From assembly GCA_900772035.1 (NCBI GenBank), contig CAAGQE010000348.1, positions 1-5,623 on the forward strand: a stretch of 5,623 nucleotides of DNA, in the 5' to 3' direction. The notes below the pieces were generated by a model. It was not told where the DNA came from, searched no databases, and saw nothing but the letters and a program-made list of their open reading frames with translations. This DNA is from Candidatus Gastranaerophilales bacterium (lineage in GTDB: Bacteria; Cyanobacteriota; Vampirovibrionia; Gastranaerophilales; Gastranaerophilaceae). A program made the translations under genes and the position numbers. Below, piece after piece: positions 1-5,623 of this stretch (the stretch's first letter is position 1; the number at the start of each line of letters is the position of its first letter).

Positions 1-1103
1 GAAAACAACGTCAAGAAATCATCGAAACCGCTGATAAGAACATCAACGCAAAACAAAAAGAAAAAGATAACTTAGTAAAAAACAGCGACAAAATCAGCGA
101 TAATTTGAAAAAAGATTATTCAAAACAACAAAAAGAAATGAAGAGCATTCAGTCTGATAAGGCTGACGTACAATCTTCATTGGATGAGCACAAATCGAGT
201 TTATCTGATGTCACGGCATCACTTTCAGCACTTGAAGGTGAAAAAAGCACAATCAAAACTGACACAAAAGATGACAAAATCAACTCACAAAACAAAGCAA
301 GATTAAGCGAAATCAAAGAAGCAATCACAACTAAGAAAGAAAAGAAAGCAAAACTTGAAGAAAAGATTGCAAAAGAGGAAGCAAAACTTAAAGAATTAGA
401 AAAGAAAGAACAAGCGCAACAAAAGAATATCGACAAAGTTGAAAAACAAATTGCCGAAGCAGATCCGAAACTTAAACCGAAAATGGATGCTTTGACAAAA
501 GAAATCAGCGAGTTGAAGAGCACAAAAACAAAAGAAGTTGCCGAAATTGACGGAAAAATAAAGACAAAAGAAGCTGAAAAGAACAAGGAAGCTAAAAAAG
601 CAGGTGAAAGCAAGGGTAAAACCGCAAATGACATCGGCAGCGGACTTGTCGATCTCGCAAGCAAATATATGGGCTTAAACGAAAAAGACGGTTCATATAA
701 ATTGTTCACAAACGGCAGAACCGAATCATGGTGCGCAGACTTTGTTACATACGTAGTTAAAGAATTCGCACAAAAGAACGGAATGAGCGTTGCAAAAGGC
801 TTTGGTTCACCCGCAGTTGCAAACTTGATGTCTTGGGCTCAAAACAACGGCGTATTTGACAACACATCAAAAATGTCGAACAGCGAAAAATTAAACTATG
901 CAAAAAATAATTTATCGGTCGGTGACGTAATTATTTGGAAAAGCAACGGTTCTTCACACACAGGTATTGTTAAGTCAATCAACAGCGACGGAACATTCAC
1001 AACAGTTGAAGGTAACTCAAGCGACCAAGTTAAATCAAACAAGAAAAGCATATACGACAAAGGACTTACGGGCTTTATCAAACTTAGCGATATTGTTTCG
1101 TAA
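1..1103 (+). CDS. Coiled-coil protein with C-terminal CHAP domain, probable peptidoglycan hydrolase (5' partial)
   Basis: The frame is open from the left edge (first full codon at 3), so the real start is outside the window; the TTG at 105 is just an internal Leu codon. 366 residues are visible. Residues about 1-195 are almost pure Lys/Glu/Asp/Gln/Ala heptad-like sequence, a long coiled coil, followed by a Lys/Gly/Ser linker (about 196-212). The last 150 residues match a CHAP domain: the catalytic Cys lies in ESWCADF (Cys codon 732-734), the His in SSHTGIV (codon 957-959), and the third polar position in VEGN (Glu 1008-1010, Asn 1014-1016). CHAP domains are NlpC/P60-like amidases or endopeptidases that cut peptidoglycan. 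Coiled coil plus CHAP is the layout of division hydrolases such as PcsB, where the coiled coil controls activity. A secretion signal would be in the missing N-terminus. A phage or tail-associated lysin is a less likely alternative. The domain call is firm; the cellular role is inferred. Confidence 0.88.
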   Translation, partial: KQRQEIIETADKNINAKQKEKDNLVKNSDKISDNLKKDYSKQQKEMKSIQSDKADVQSSLDEHKSSLSDVTASLSALEGEKSTIKTDTKDDKINSQNKARLSEIKEAITTKKEKKAKLEEKIAKEEAKLKELEKKEQAQQKNIDKVEKQIAEADPKLKPKMDALTKEISELKSTKTKEVAEIDGKIKTKEAEKNKEAKKAGESKGKTANDIGSGLVDLASKYMGLNEKDGSYKLFTNGRTESWCADFVTYVVKEFAQKNGMSVAKGFGSPAVANLMSWAQNNGVFDNTSKMSNSEKLNYAKNNLSVGDVIIWKSNGSSHTGIVKSINSDGTFTTVEGNSSDQVKSNKKSIYDKGLTGFIKLSDIVS

Positions 1104-1118
1104 AACAAAAAAGAATTT

Positions 1119-1145
1119 AAGACCTCGAAAGAGGTCTTTTTTTTT
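1119..1145 (+). terminator. Rho-independent terminator of the CHAP gene
   Basis: A perfect 8-bp stem, AAGACCTC (1119-1126) with GAGGTCTT (1131-1138), is closed by a GAAA tetraloop (1127-1130) and runs into nine T residues (1137-1145). It starts 16 nt after the TAA stop of the CHAP gene. It separates that gene from the radical SAM operon. Confidence 0.95.
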
Positions 1146-1187
1146 AGTTAAAACTTGTAAAAAAGTTTAGTGAAAAGCGCATATTTC

Positions 1188-1216
1188 TTGAAAAAAGAAG
1201 TTGTAAGTATTATGAT
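1188..1216 (+). promoter_or_regulatory. Sigma-70-type promoter for the radical SAM/MATE operon
   Basis: A -35 box TTGAAA (1188-1193) and a -10 box TATGAT (1211-1216) are separated by exactly 17 nt; each matches the consensus at five of six positions. Transcription would start near 1222-1225, giving a leader of only about 15 nt that contains the ribosome binding site. The location is right: just after the upstream terminator and just before the first radical SAM gene. No operator-like palindrome is seen around it and the leader is too short for a riboswitch, so the sequence offers no sign of how it is controlled. Confidence 0.7.
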
Positions 1217-1227
1217 AAACGAAGTAA

Positions 1228-1233
1228 TGAGGA
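1228..1233 (+). promoter_or_regulatory. Ribosome binding site of the first radical SAM gene
   Basis: TGAGGA, with the GAGG core at 1229-1232, sits five nucleotides before the ATG at 1238. It supports that start even though this protein is about 16 residues longer at the N-terminus than its two paralogues. Confidence 0.75.
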
Positions 1234-1237
1234 CATC

Positions 1238-2260
1238 ATGAACTTTGCAAATATAAAAAAACTTTTTCAAAGAAATAAGGAGCGAAAACGTTATCTTAGT
1301 TGCGAATACATCCAACACGGATTTAATGCCGACTACGAGGACATTAAAATGTGCTGCATGAACACGCACGAAGGTGGCGGTCGTCAGGTCTTAATTCCCG
1401 ATTATTATGGCGAAACCATTGATTGGGATAAGTTTTTTGAAGAAAAAAGACAAATGCGCGAACTCAATAAAAAAGGGATTACGCTTGACCGATGCAAAGG
1501 TTGTTTTTTCTTGAAAGAACGAGAATGGGATGACGACGATTATATCTCGTTTATGGTCTTTAACCATTGGACAAGATGCAATTGCAAATGCAATTATTGC
1601 TTTACTTCCGAAAATTTTGAAGAATTTGCAAAACGTCCTAATTACCCGATTTTTGAACAAATCAAAGAATTAGCAAGAAGAAACATGCTTCGTCCCGGAG
1701 GTGAAATCGGCTTTGGCGGCGGAGAACCCGCTATTCTTGACGAGTTTGAGCCTATGGTCAATTTGCTTATTGACTACGGAATGGACAATATCAGAGTTCA
1801 TTCATCAGGGATAAAATATTCTCCCGCAATGGCAAGAGGTATCGCGGAAGGCATCTTGAACGTTGTAATTTCCGTTGATGCAGGCACCCCCGAAACGTAT
1901 TTAAAAATCAAAAACGTACCGACTTTTGATAAAGTTTGGGAAAATATCAGAAAATATGCAGAAGCCCAAACAAATAACAAAGGTCTTGCGAGAACAAAAT
2001 TCATTATTATCCCCGGGGTAAACGATACCGTCGAAGAACTCGAAAAATGGTTCCAACTCACGGTGGACGCAGGTGTTCGCTGGATTGTCCTCGACTTGGA
2101 AGGCGGTTGGTACCAATGGCACAAACACGAAGTTCCCGACCACGTCTACGACCTTTTGGACTATGGTATAAACAGAGCAAAAGAACTCGGTATGATTCGT
2201 TGCGAATTGTATGACAGAGCCAATGACATGAATATCCACAGAGGAGAATTCGGACATTGA
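1238..2260 (+). CDS. Radical SAM protein with N-terminal twitch/SPASM-like cysteine cluster, paralogue 1
   Basis: A 340-aa enzyme of the radical SAM superfamily, which uses a [4Fe-4S] cluster to cleave S-adenosylmethionine and start radical chemistry. Residues 22-89 carry Cys22, Cys39-Cys40 and Cys86-x2-Cys89, a spacing like twitch/SPASM auxiliary cluster domains but placed before the catalytic domain. The SAM-cluster loop is Cys114-x3-Cys118-x2-Cys121 in HWTRCNCKCNYCF, with an additional Cys116. FGGGEP (159-164) is the SAM-binding glycine motif; SVDAG (212-216) and PGVND (259-263) fit later strands of the partial TIM barrel. The first 16 residues (basic, no hydrophobic core) are absent from both paralogues. 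It is first gene of the operon; its TGA stop overlaps the next gene's TTG. It resembles proteins called N-terminal-twitch radical SAM proteins; substrate unknown. Family call firm; the auxiliary cluster is inferred. Confidence 0.92.
   Translation: MNFANIKKLFQRNKERKRYLSCEYIQHGFNADYEDIKMCCMNTHEGGGRQVLIPDYYGETIDWDKFFEEKRQMRELNKKGITLDRCKGCFFLKEREWDDDDYISFMVFNHWTRCNCKCNYCFTSENFEEFAKRPNYPIFEQIKELARRNMLRPGGEIGFGGGEPAILDEFEPMVNLLIDYGMDNIRVHSSGIKYSPAMARGIAEGILNVVISVDAGTPETYLKIKNVPTFDKVWENIRKYAEAQTNNKGLARTKFIIIPGVNDTVEELEKWFQLTVDAGVRWIVLDLEGGWYQWHKHEVPDHVYDLLDYGINRAKELGMIRCELYDRANDMNIHRGEFGH
2241..2247 (+). promoter_or_regulatory. Ribosome binding site that decides the TTG start of the second radical SAM gene
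   Basis: GAGGAGA, a strong Shine-Dalgarno sequence lying inside the end of the first radical SAM gene, precedes the TTG at 2257 by nine nucleotides. No ATG or GTG lies between it and the conserved first cysteine of the second protein, so it fixes the start at TTG. Confidence 0.8.
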
Positions 2261-3309
2261 AATACAGAAGTTGCACAAAAATTGAACACGGTATAAATTT
2301 CGACATCGACTCGATAAAGTTGTGCTGCCAATATAGTGCAAAAGGCGGCGGTAATACCAAAGTCATCGAAAATTATCAGGGCGGTCCGATTGATTGGGAC
2401 AAATTTTTTGCCTTCAAAAAAGAAATAAAAGACTTGCACAAATCAGGCGGACTTTACCACAAATGCGAAGGCTGCATCTACCTTGAAGAACAGGACTGGG
2501 AAGAATCGGACAAATTCAACTTCTTCAACCTTGATTATTGGACTTATTGCAACTGCAACTGCATTTATTGCCATACTCATAACAAAAAAGACATTTACAA
2601 CACAAAGAAAAATTATGACTTTTTACCGATTTTAAAAGATATGATTGATAAAGACCTTCTTATGAGAGACGGCGACGTAAGTTTCGGCGGCGGGGAAGTT
2701 TGCCTCTTAAAAGAGTTTGAAGAATGTCTCAAAATTTTCTTGGATTACGGATATTTTGTTCGTATTCACTCGGGATGTATGGATTATTCGGATGTTATCG
2801 AGCAAGGCTTAAAGATGGGCAAAGTCGACTTAATCGTGTCGGTTGACTCCGGCACGGAAGAAATGCATGCCCGCATAAAAGAAGTCAAAACTTACGACAG
2901 AGTATGGGGCAACTTGAAGAGATACGCGGCAGTACAACAAAACCGCGAACTTGTAAAAGCGAAATACATAGTTATTCCGGGGGTAAACGACACAAAAGAA
3001 GAAGTTAATGCTTGGCTTGATAAGAGCAAAGAATGCGGAATCGGTTATGTTCTTCAGGAAATCGAATCACAATGGTTCTATTCAAGACGAGAAAACATTC
3101 CTCAATACATATACGACCTTTTTGATTATTCAAAACAAAGAGCGTCCGATATGGGAATTATTTACGGCGAATACGAAAGAGCCGCCCACATGTTGGCAGA
3201 GCGCCGCGAAAGAGAAGCAATAAAGCAATCGGCAGAAGAAAAGCGCGAAGCGGAAGCAAGAGCGATGGTTGCGAAAGTATTAAACGAAGACGAGCATTTC
3301 GGAGTATAA
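2257..3309 (+). CDS. Radical SAM protein with N-terminal twitch/SPASM-like cysteine cluster, paralogue 2 (divergent)
   Basis: A 350-aa paralogue of the flanking proteins, started by TTG; the resulting N-terminus, MKYRSC, aligns without gaps to MKFNSC of paralogue 3. The start overlaps the previous stop as TTGA, implying translational coupling. The N-terminal cluster is Cys6, Cys23-Cys24, Cys70-x2-Cys73. The radical SAM loop is Cys98-x3-Cys102-x2-Cys105, with extra Cys100. It is the outlier of the three: the glycine motif reads FGGGEV (143-148) with Val in place of Pro, the block HSSGIKYSP/HTSGIKYSP of the others is HSGCMDYSD (171-179), and His rather than Phe follows the last cluster Cys. It keeps SVDSG (195-199) and PGVND (241-245). 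Residues from about 310 form a long Glu/Arg/Lys/Ala-rich, probably helical tail not found in the others. All cluster cysteines remain, so it is likely active, perhaps on a different substrate or as a partner subunit. Confidence 0.9.
   Translation: MKYRSCTKIEHGINFDIDSIKLCCQYSAKGGGNTKVIENYQGGPIDWDKFFAFKKEIKDLHKSGGLYHKCEGCIYLEEQDWEESDKFNFFNLDYWTYCNCNCIYCHTHNKKDIYNTKKNYDFLPILKDMIDKDLLMRDGDVSFGGGEVCLLKEFEECLKIFLDYGYFVRIHSGCMDYSDVIEQGLKMGKVDLIVSVDSGTEEMHARIKEVKTYDRVWGNLKRYAAVQQNRELVKAKYIVIPGVNDTKEEVNAWLDKSKECGIGYVLQEIESQWFYSRRENIPQYIYDLFDYSKQRASDMGIIYGEYERAAHMLAERREREAIKQSAEEKREAEARAMVAKVLNEDEHFGV
3301..3304 (+). promoter_or_regulatory. Ribosome binding site of the third radical SAM gene
   Basis: GGAG lies in the last codons of the second radical SAM gene, eight nucleotides before the ATG at 3313. 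It supports that start and continuous translation along one operon mRNA. Confidence 0.65.
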
Positions 3310-3312
3310 AAG

Positions 3313-4347
3313 ATGAAATTCAACAGTTGCAATTGGATAACACACGGACTGAATTTTGAACCGGGACATATAGAAATGTGCTGTTTAAGATGTCATGTCG
3401 GCGGCGGCAACTTATTTTTGAAACTCGGATATCACGGCGAACCTCTCGACTGGGATGAAGTTTTTGAGTTAAAAAAACCTTTCATTGAAGAAAACAAAAA
3501 AGGTATAATCAATCCGAAATGCGAAGGCTGCTTCAATCTTTGGGACAGAGAATGGAATGAAGAAAGCAAATATTTCAACTACTTGCACTTCAACCATTGG
3601 ACGCATTGCAACTGCCGTTGCATATATTGTTTTACGGATTTTAACAAGGAATTTTTCAATTCGCAAAGATACTATAATGTTCTGCCAGTAATCAAAGATT
3701 TATTTGACAAAAAGTTATTCAAACCGGGCGGAGAAATCACTTTTGCAGGCGGAGAACCGACAATTCTTGACGAATTTGAAGACTTGCTCGACTTACTTGT
3801 CGAAAACAGAGTTCCGAAAGTCATTATCCATACTTCGGGTATAAAATATTCACCTGCAATTGCAAGAGGCATCTCGGCAGGTATCGTAGATGTCGTAATG
3901 TCATTAGATGCAGGCTGTGCAGAAACATTTAAGATGATTAAAAATACGAATGCCTATGACAAAGTTGTCGAAAACGTTCGTAAATATGCTGCAGCGGAAA
4001 ATCGCGAAAACATACCGCTTGTAGCAACAAAATATATTATGATGCCAAACATCAACGATAATATTGAAGAAGTTGAAAAATGGTTAACGATGACTTATGA
4101 ATGCGGTGCAAGGTCTATTGTTATAGACATCGAACACGAATGGTTTAAATTACAAAGAGAAAAATCAGCATTCCCTCAACACGGAAGAGACATTCTCGCA
4201 TACATTCACGAAAGAGCGGCAGAATTGGGCTTGCAAATAACATTGTACAATTCTGCAAGATATTTTATCAATAACGAACAAGACTTCCCGAACTACGACT
4301 TTATTCCGTACGAATATCCGTCACTTGGAAAATATAACAATGATTAA
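3313..4347 (+). CDS. Radical SAM protein with N-terminal twitch/SPASM-like cysteine cluster, paralogue 3
   Basis: A 344-aa radical SAM protein that begins three nucleotides after paralogue 2 ends. N-terminal cluster: Cys6, Cys23-Cys24, Cys70-x2-Cys73, with one additional Cys27 that the others lack. Radical SAM loop: Cys99-x3-Cys103-x2-Cys106 in HWTHCNCRCIYCF, again with the extra middle Cys (101). The glycine motif is FAGGEP (144-149); SLDAG (197-201) and MPNIND (244-249, where the others have IPGVND) follow. It is closest to paralogue 1: in the block after the glycine motif (172-211) I count 26 of 40 identical residues to paralogue 1 but 15 of 40 to paralogue 2. Its C-terminal tail (about 316-344) is rich in Tyr, Phe, Pro and Asn and unlike either paralogue. 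The last 8 nt overlap the start of the MATE exporter gene. The reaction and substrate are unknown. Confidence 0.92.
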   Translation: MKFNSCNWITHGLNFEPGHIEMCCLRCHVGGGNLFLKLGYHGEPLDWDEVFELKKPFIEENKKGIINPKCEGCFNLWDREWNEESKYFNYLHFNHWTHCNCRCIYCFTDFNKEFFNSQRYYNVLPVIKDLFDKKLFKPGGEITFAGGEPTILDEFEDLLDLLVENRVPKVIIHTSGIKYSPAIARGISAGIVDVVMSLDAGCAETFKMIKNTNAYDKVVENVRKYAAAENRENIPLVATKYIMMPNINDNIEEVEKWLTMTYECGARSIVIDIEHEWFKLQREKSAFPQHGRDILAYIHERAAELGLQITLYNSARYFINNEQDFPNYDFIPYEYPSLGKYNND

Positions 4348-5623
4348 ATATAAAAAGCACATAGCCGAAATTTCGGTTATTGCAGCACCAATGGTCATAG
4401 GAAATCTCGGGCACGTATTAACAGGCGCAACAGATGTTTTTGTTGCCGCAAAGCATAGCGTCAATACGCTTGCTGCTATTGCGATTGCAAATTCTATCTT
4501 TTTCACAATTTTTATTTTGGGACTCGGATTATTAACAGGTATCTCAATTATTTTGTCAAACAAGCGCGGCGCTAAACAACCGACGAAAAAATATTTTTTA
4601 TCAGGGGTGCTATTATCTCAAATTTTGGCTTTTTTCACTTGGATTGTGGTTTTAATTGTCACATATTTTATGCCGAAATTCGGATTTGAAGCACACCTTG
4701 TCAAAAGCATTCAGGAATATATGTATATAACCTCTTTTTCCCTGTACGGAATGTTTCTTTATCAGGGGATTAAAGAATTTTTGCAGGCACATGAAATCGT
4801 TAATTTTCCGAACTTATTACTGCTGATTTCTGTTGTATTAAACCTTGCTTTAAATTTCATATTTGTTTTCGGATGGGGAATAATTCCCGCATTAGGTGTT
4901 GTCGGACTTTCTATCGCAACTTTAATTTCGAGAACGGTTTTGGGGCTTGCGATGGTTATTTATACTTTGAAAATCATCAAAACCCAACAGGCAAAGCAGG
5001 TTTACGACACAAATTATATGAAGAACGTACTCAAACTCGGATTTCCGATTGGGGTCGGCTTGTTGTTTGAATTTTTGAGTTTCAACATTATAACTATTGC
5101 CGTAGGGCGTGAAGCGGGCGTTTATGCCGCAACACAAAATATTCTTATAACTATTATTGACGTTGCATTTATGATACCGCTTGCAATTTCTTCGGCAATT
5201 GCCATAAAAGTCGGCTATTTCAACGGGGCAAAAAATTTAACGGAAATAAGAGACTTTGGTGTAACAGGAACCTTGATGTCTTTGGCTTTTATGATGTTTG
5301 TTGCAATTTTGTATATCGCAATGCCAGAAACATTCATCGGAATTTTCACGTCGGACAAAGGAATAATAGACATTGCATTGCCGATTGTCCACCTTTTTGC
5401 ACTATCAGAAATCGCAGACGGTGTGCAAATATCTCTCGGCGGCATGTTGAAAGGCTTAAAGATGACAAAACAAGTCACGGCAATCGTTATTTCCTGCTAT
5501 TGGTTACTGGGTATTCCGATTGGATTTTATCTTGCTTATGCGCAAAAAATGTACCTCAAAGGCTTTTGGATAGGATTAACAATCGCGCTCTTCTGCATTG
5601 CCGCTATTGAAATCCTTGTAATA
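4340..5623 (+). CDS. MATE-family efflux transporter (3' partial)
   Basis: The frame from ATG 4340 is open to the right edge, giving 428 residues; MATE proteins are usually about 440-460 aa, so only the last few dozen residues are missing. It is hydrophobic throughout with about twelve membrane segments. Family landmarks in order: the first-helix proline in IAAPMVIGNL (14-23), TDVFVAAKHS followed by LAAIAIA (31-50), YQGIKEFLQA (141-150), LNLALNFIFVFGWG then PALGVVGLSIAT (167-194), the second-half repeat KLGFPIGVGLLFEF (232-245), AATQNI and MIPLAISSAIAIKVG (263-292), and DGVQISLGGMLKGLK (360-374). MATE proteins export cationic drugs or metabolites across the inner membrane using a Na+ or H+ gradient. 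The start overlaps the third radical SAM gene by 8 nt (ATGATTAA); GGA at 4327-4329 is a weak ribosome binding site, so coupling is likely. Co-expression suggests export of the radical SAM product; that is inference. Confidence 0.93.
   Translation, partial: MIKYKKHIAEISVIAAPMVIGNLGHVLTGATDVFVAAKHSVNTLAAIAIANSIFFTIFILGLGLLTGISIILSNKRGAKQPTKKYFLSGVLLSQILAFFTWIVVLIVTYFMPKFGFEAHLVKSIQEYMYITSFSLYGMFLYQGIKEFLQAHEIVNFPNLLLLISVVLNLALNFIFVFGWGIIPALGVVGLSIATLISRTVLGLAMVIYTLKIIKTQQAKQVYDTNYMKNVLKLGFPIGVGLLFEFLSFNIITIAVGREAGVYAATQNILITIIDVAFMIPLAISSAIAIKVGYFNGAKNLTEIRDFGVTGTLMSLAFMMFVAILYIAMPETFIGIFTSDKGIIDIALPIVHLFALSEIADGVQISLGGMLKGLKMTKQVTAIVISCYWLLGIPIGFYLAYAQKMYLKGFWIGLTIALFCIAAIEILVI

Noticed and set aside
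105..107. TTG as the start codon of the CHAP gene.
   Set aside because: The frame is open upstream to the window edge with the same coiled-coil composition, and there is no Shine-Dalgarno sequence before 105. It is an internal Leu codon.
149..709. A 186-aa open frame on the minus strand, Ser/Phe-rich and hydrophobic-looking.
   Set aside because: It is the mirror of the Lys/Glu-rich coiled-coil codons of the CHAP gene (AAA/GAA read back as TTT/TTC). It has no terminator or promoter of its own and no recognisable domain.
1104..1237. Riboswitch or small RNA in the intergenic gap.
   Set aside because: After the terminator and promoter are placed, only about 15 nt of leader remain, and there is no further stem-loop or conserved-looking structure.
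1170..1241. A short ORF (from GTG 1170, or ATG 1212 giving a 9-residue peptide) just before the first radical SAM gene, considered as a RiPP precursor or leader peptide.
   Set aside because: It overlaps the best promoter: its ATG lies inside the -10 box, so it would not be on the mRNA. It has no ribosome binding site and no core-like composition.
1901..2439. Several overlapping minus-strand open frames across the first two radical SAM genes.
   Set aside because: They are shadows of strongly supported + strand genes with cluster motifs in the right order, and their translations show no coherent domain.
1238..4347. The three tandem radical SAM genes considered as an assembly artefact or a recent repeat.
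   Set aside because: They differ throughout in sequence, tails and starts, and paralogue 2 is well diverged from the other two, so they are old paralogues rather than a duplicated contig segment.
4873..5070. A 65-aa + strand open frame inside the MATE region.
   Set aside because: The MATE frame covers this stretch with continuous family motifs, including the PALGVVGLSIAT segment. The small frame is a by-product.

Overview
This AT-rich window comes from a bacterium using the standard code (TGA is a real stop at 2258-2260, TGG encodes Trp) with strongly Lys/Glu/Asn-rich coding. All genes lie on the + strand. The organism cannot be fixed from the sequence. The CHAP protein and overall composition remind me of gut Gastranaerophilales (non-photosynthetic relatives of cyanobacteria), but that is an impression; other low-GC gut bacteria (Bacillota, Elusimicrobia, Spirochaetes) remain possible.

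Region 1 (1-1103) is the 3' part of a gene for a long charged coiled-coil protein ending in a CHAP peptidoglycan-hydrolase domain. It stops at a textbook intrinsic terminator (1119-1145), so it is a separate transcription unit. Region 2 (1146-1237) is a short promoter region with a near-consensus sigma-70-type promoter (TTGAAA, 17 nt, TATGAT), a leader of about 15 nt and a good ribosome binding site.

Region 3 (1238-4347) is the core of the window: three consecutive, diverged paralogues of one radical SAM family (340, 350 and 344 aa). Each has an N-terminal cysteine cluster (C, then CC, then CxxC) before the radical SAM CX3CX2C loop. This resembles a twitch/SPASM-type auxiliary iron-sulfur module placed at the N-terminus instead of the usual C-terminus. 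The genes overlap or nearly touch (TTG start on a TGA stop, then a 3-nt gap).

Region 4 (4340-5623, running off the right edge) is a MATE-family multidrug/metabolite exporter whose start overlaps the third radical SAM gene by 8 nt. The simplest reading is one operon of three paralogous radical SAM enzymes plus an exporter: a candidate pathway that makes or modifies a small molecule or peptide and then exports it. No precursor peptide, carrier protein or other biosynthetic enzyme is visible here, so the substrate is unknown and the rest of the cassette, if any, must lie downstream of 5623.
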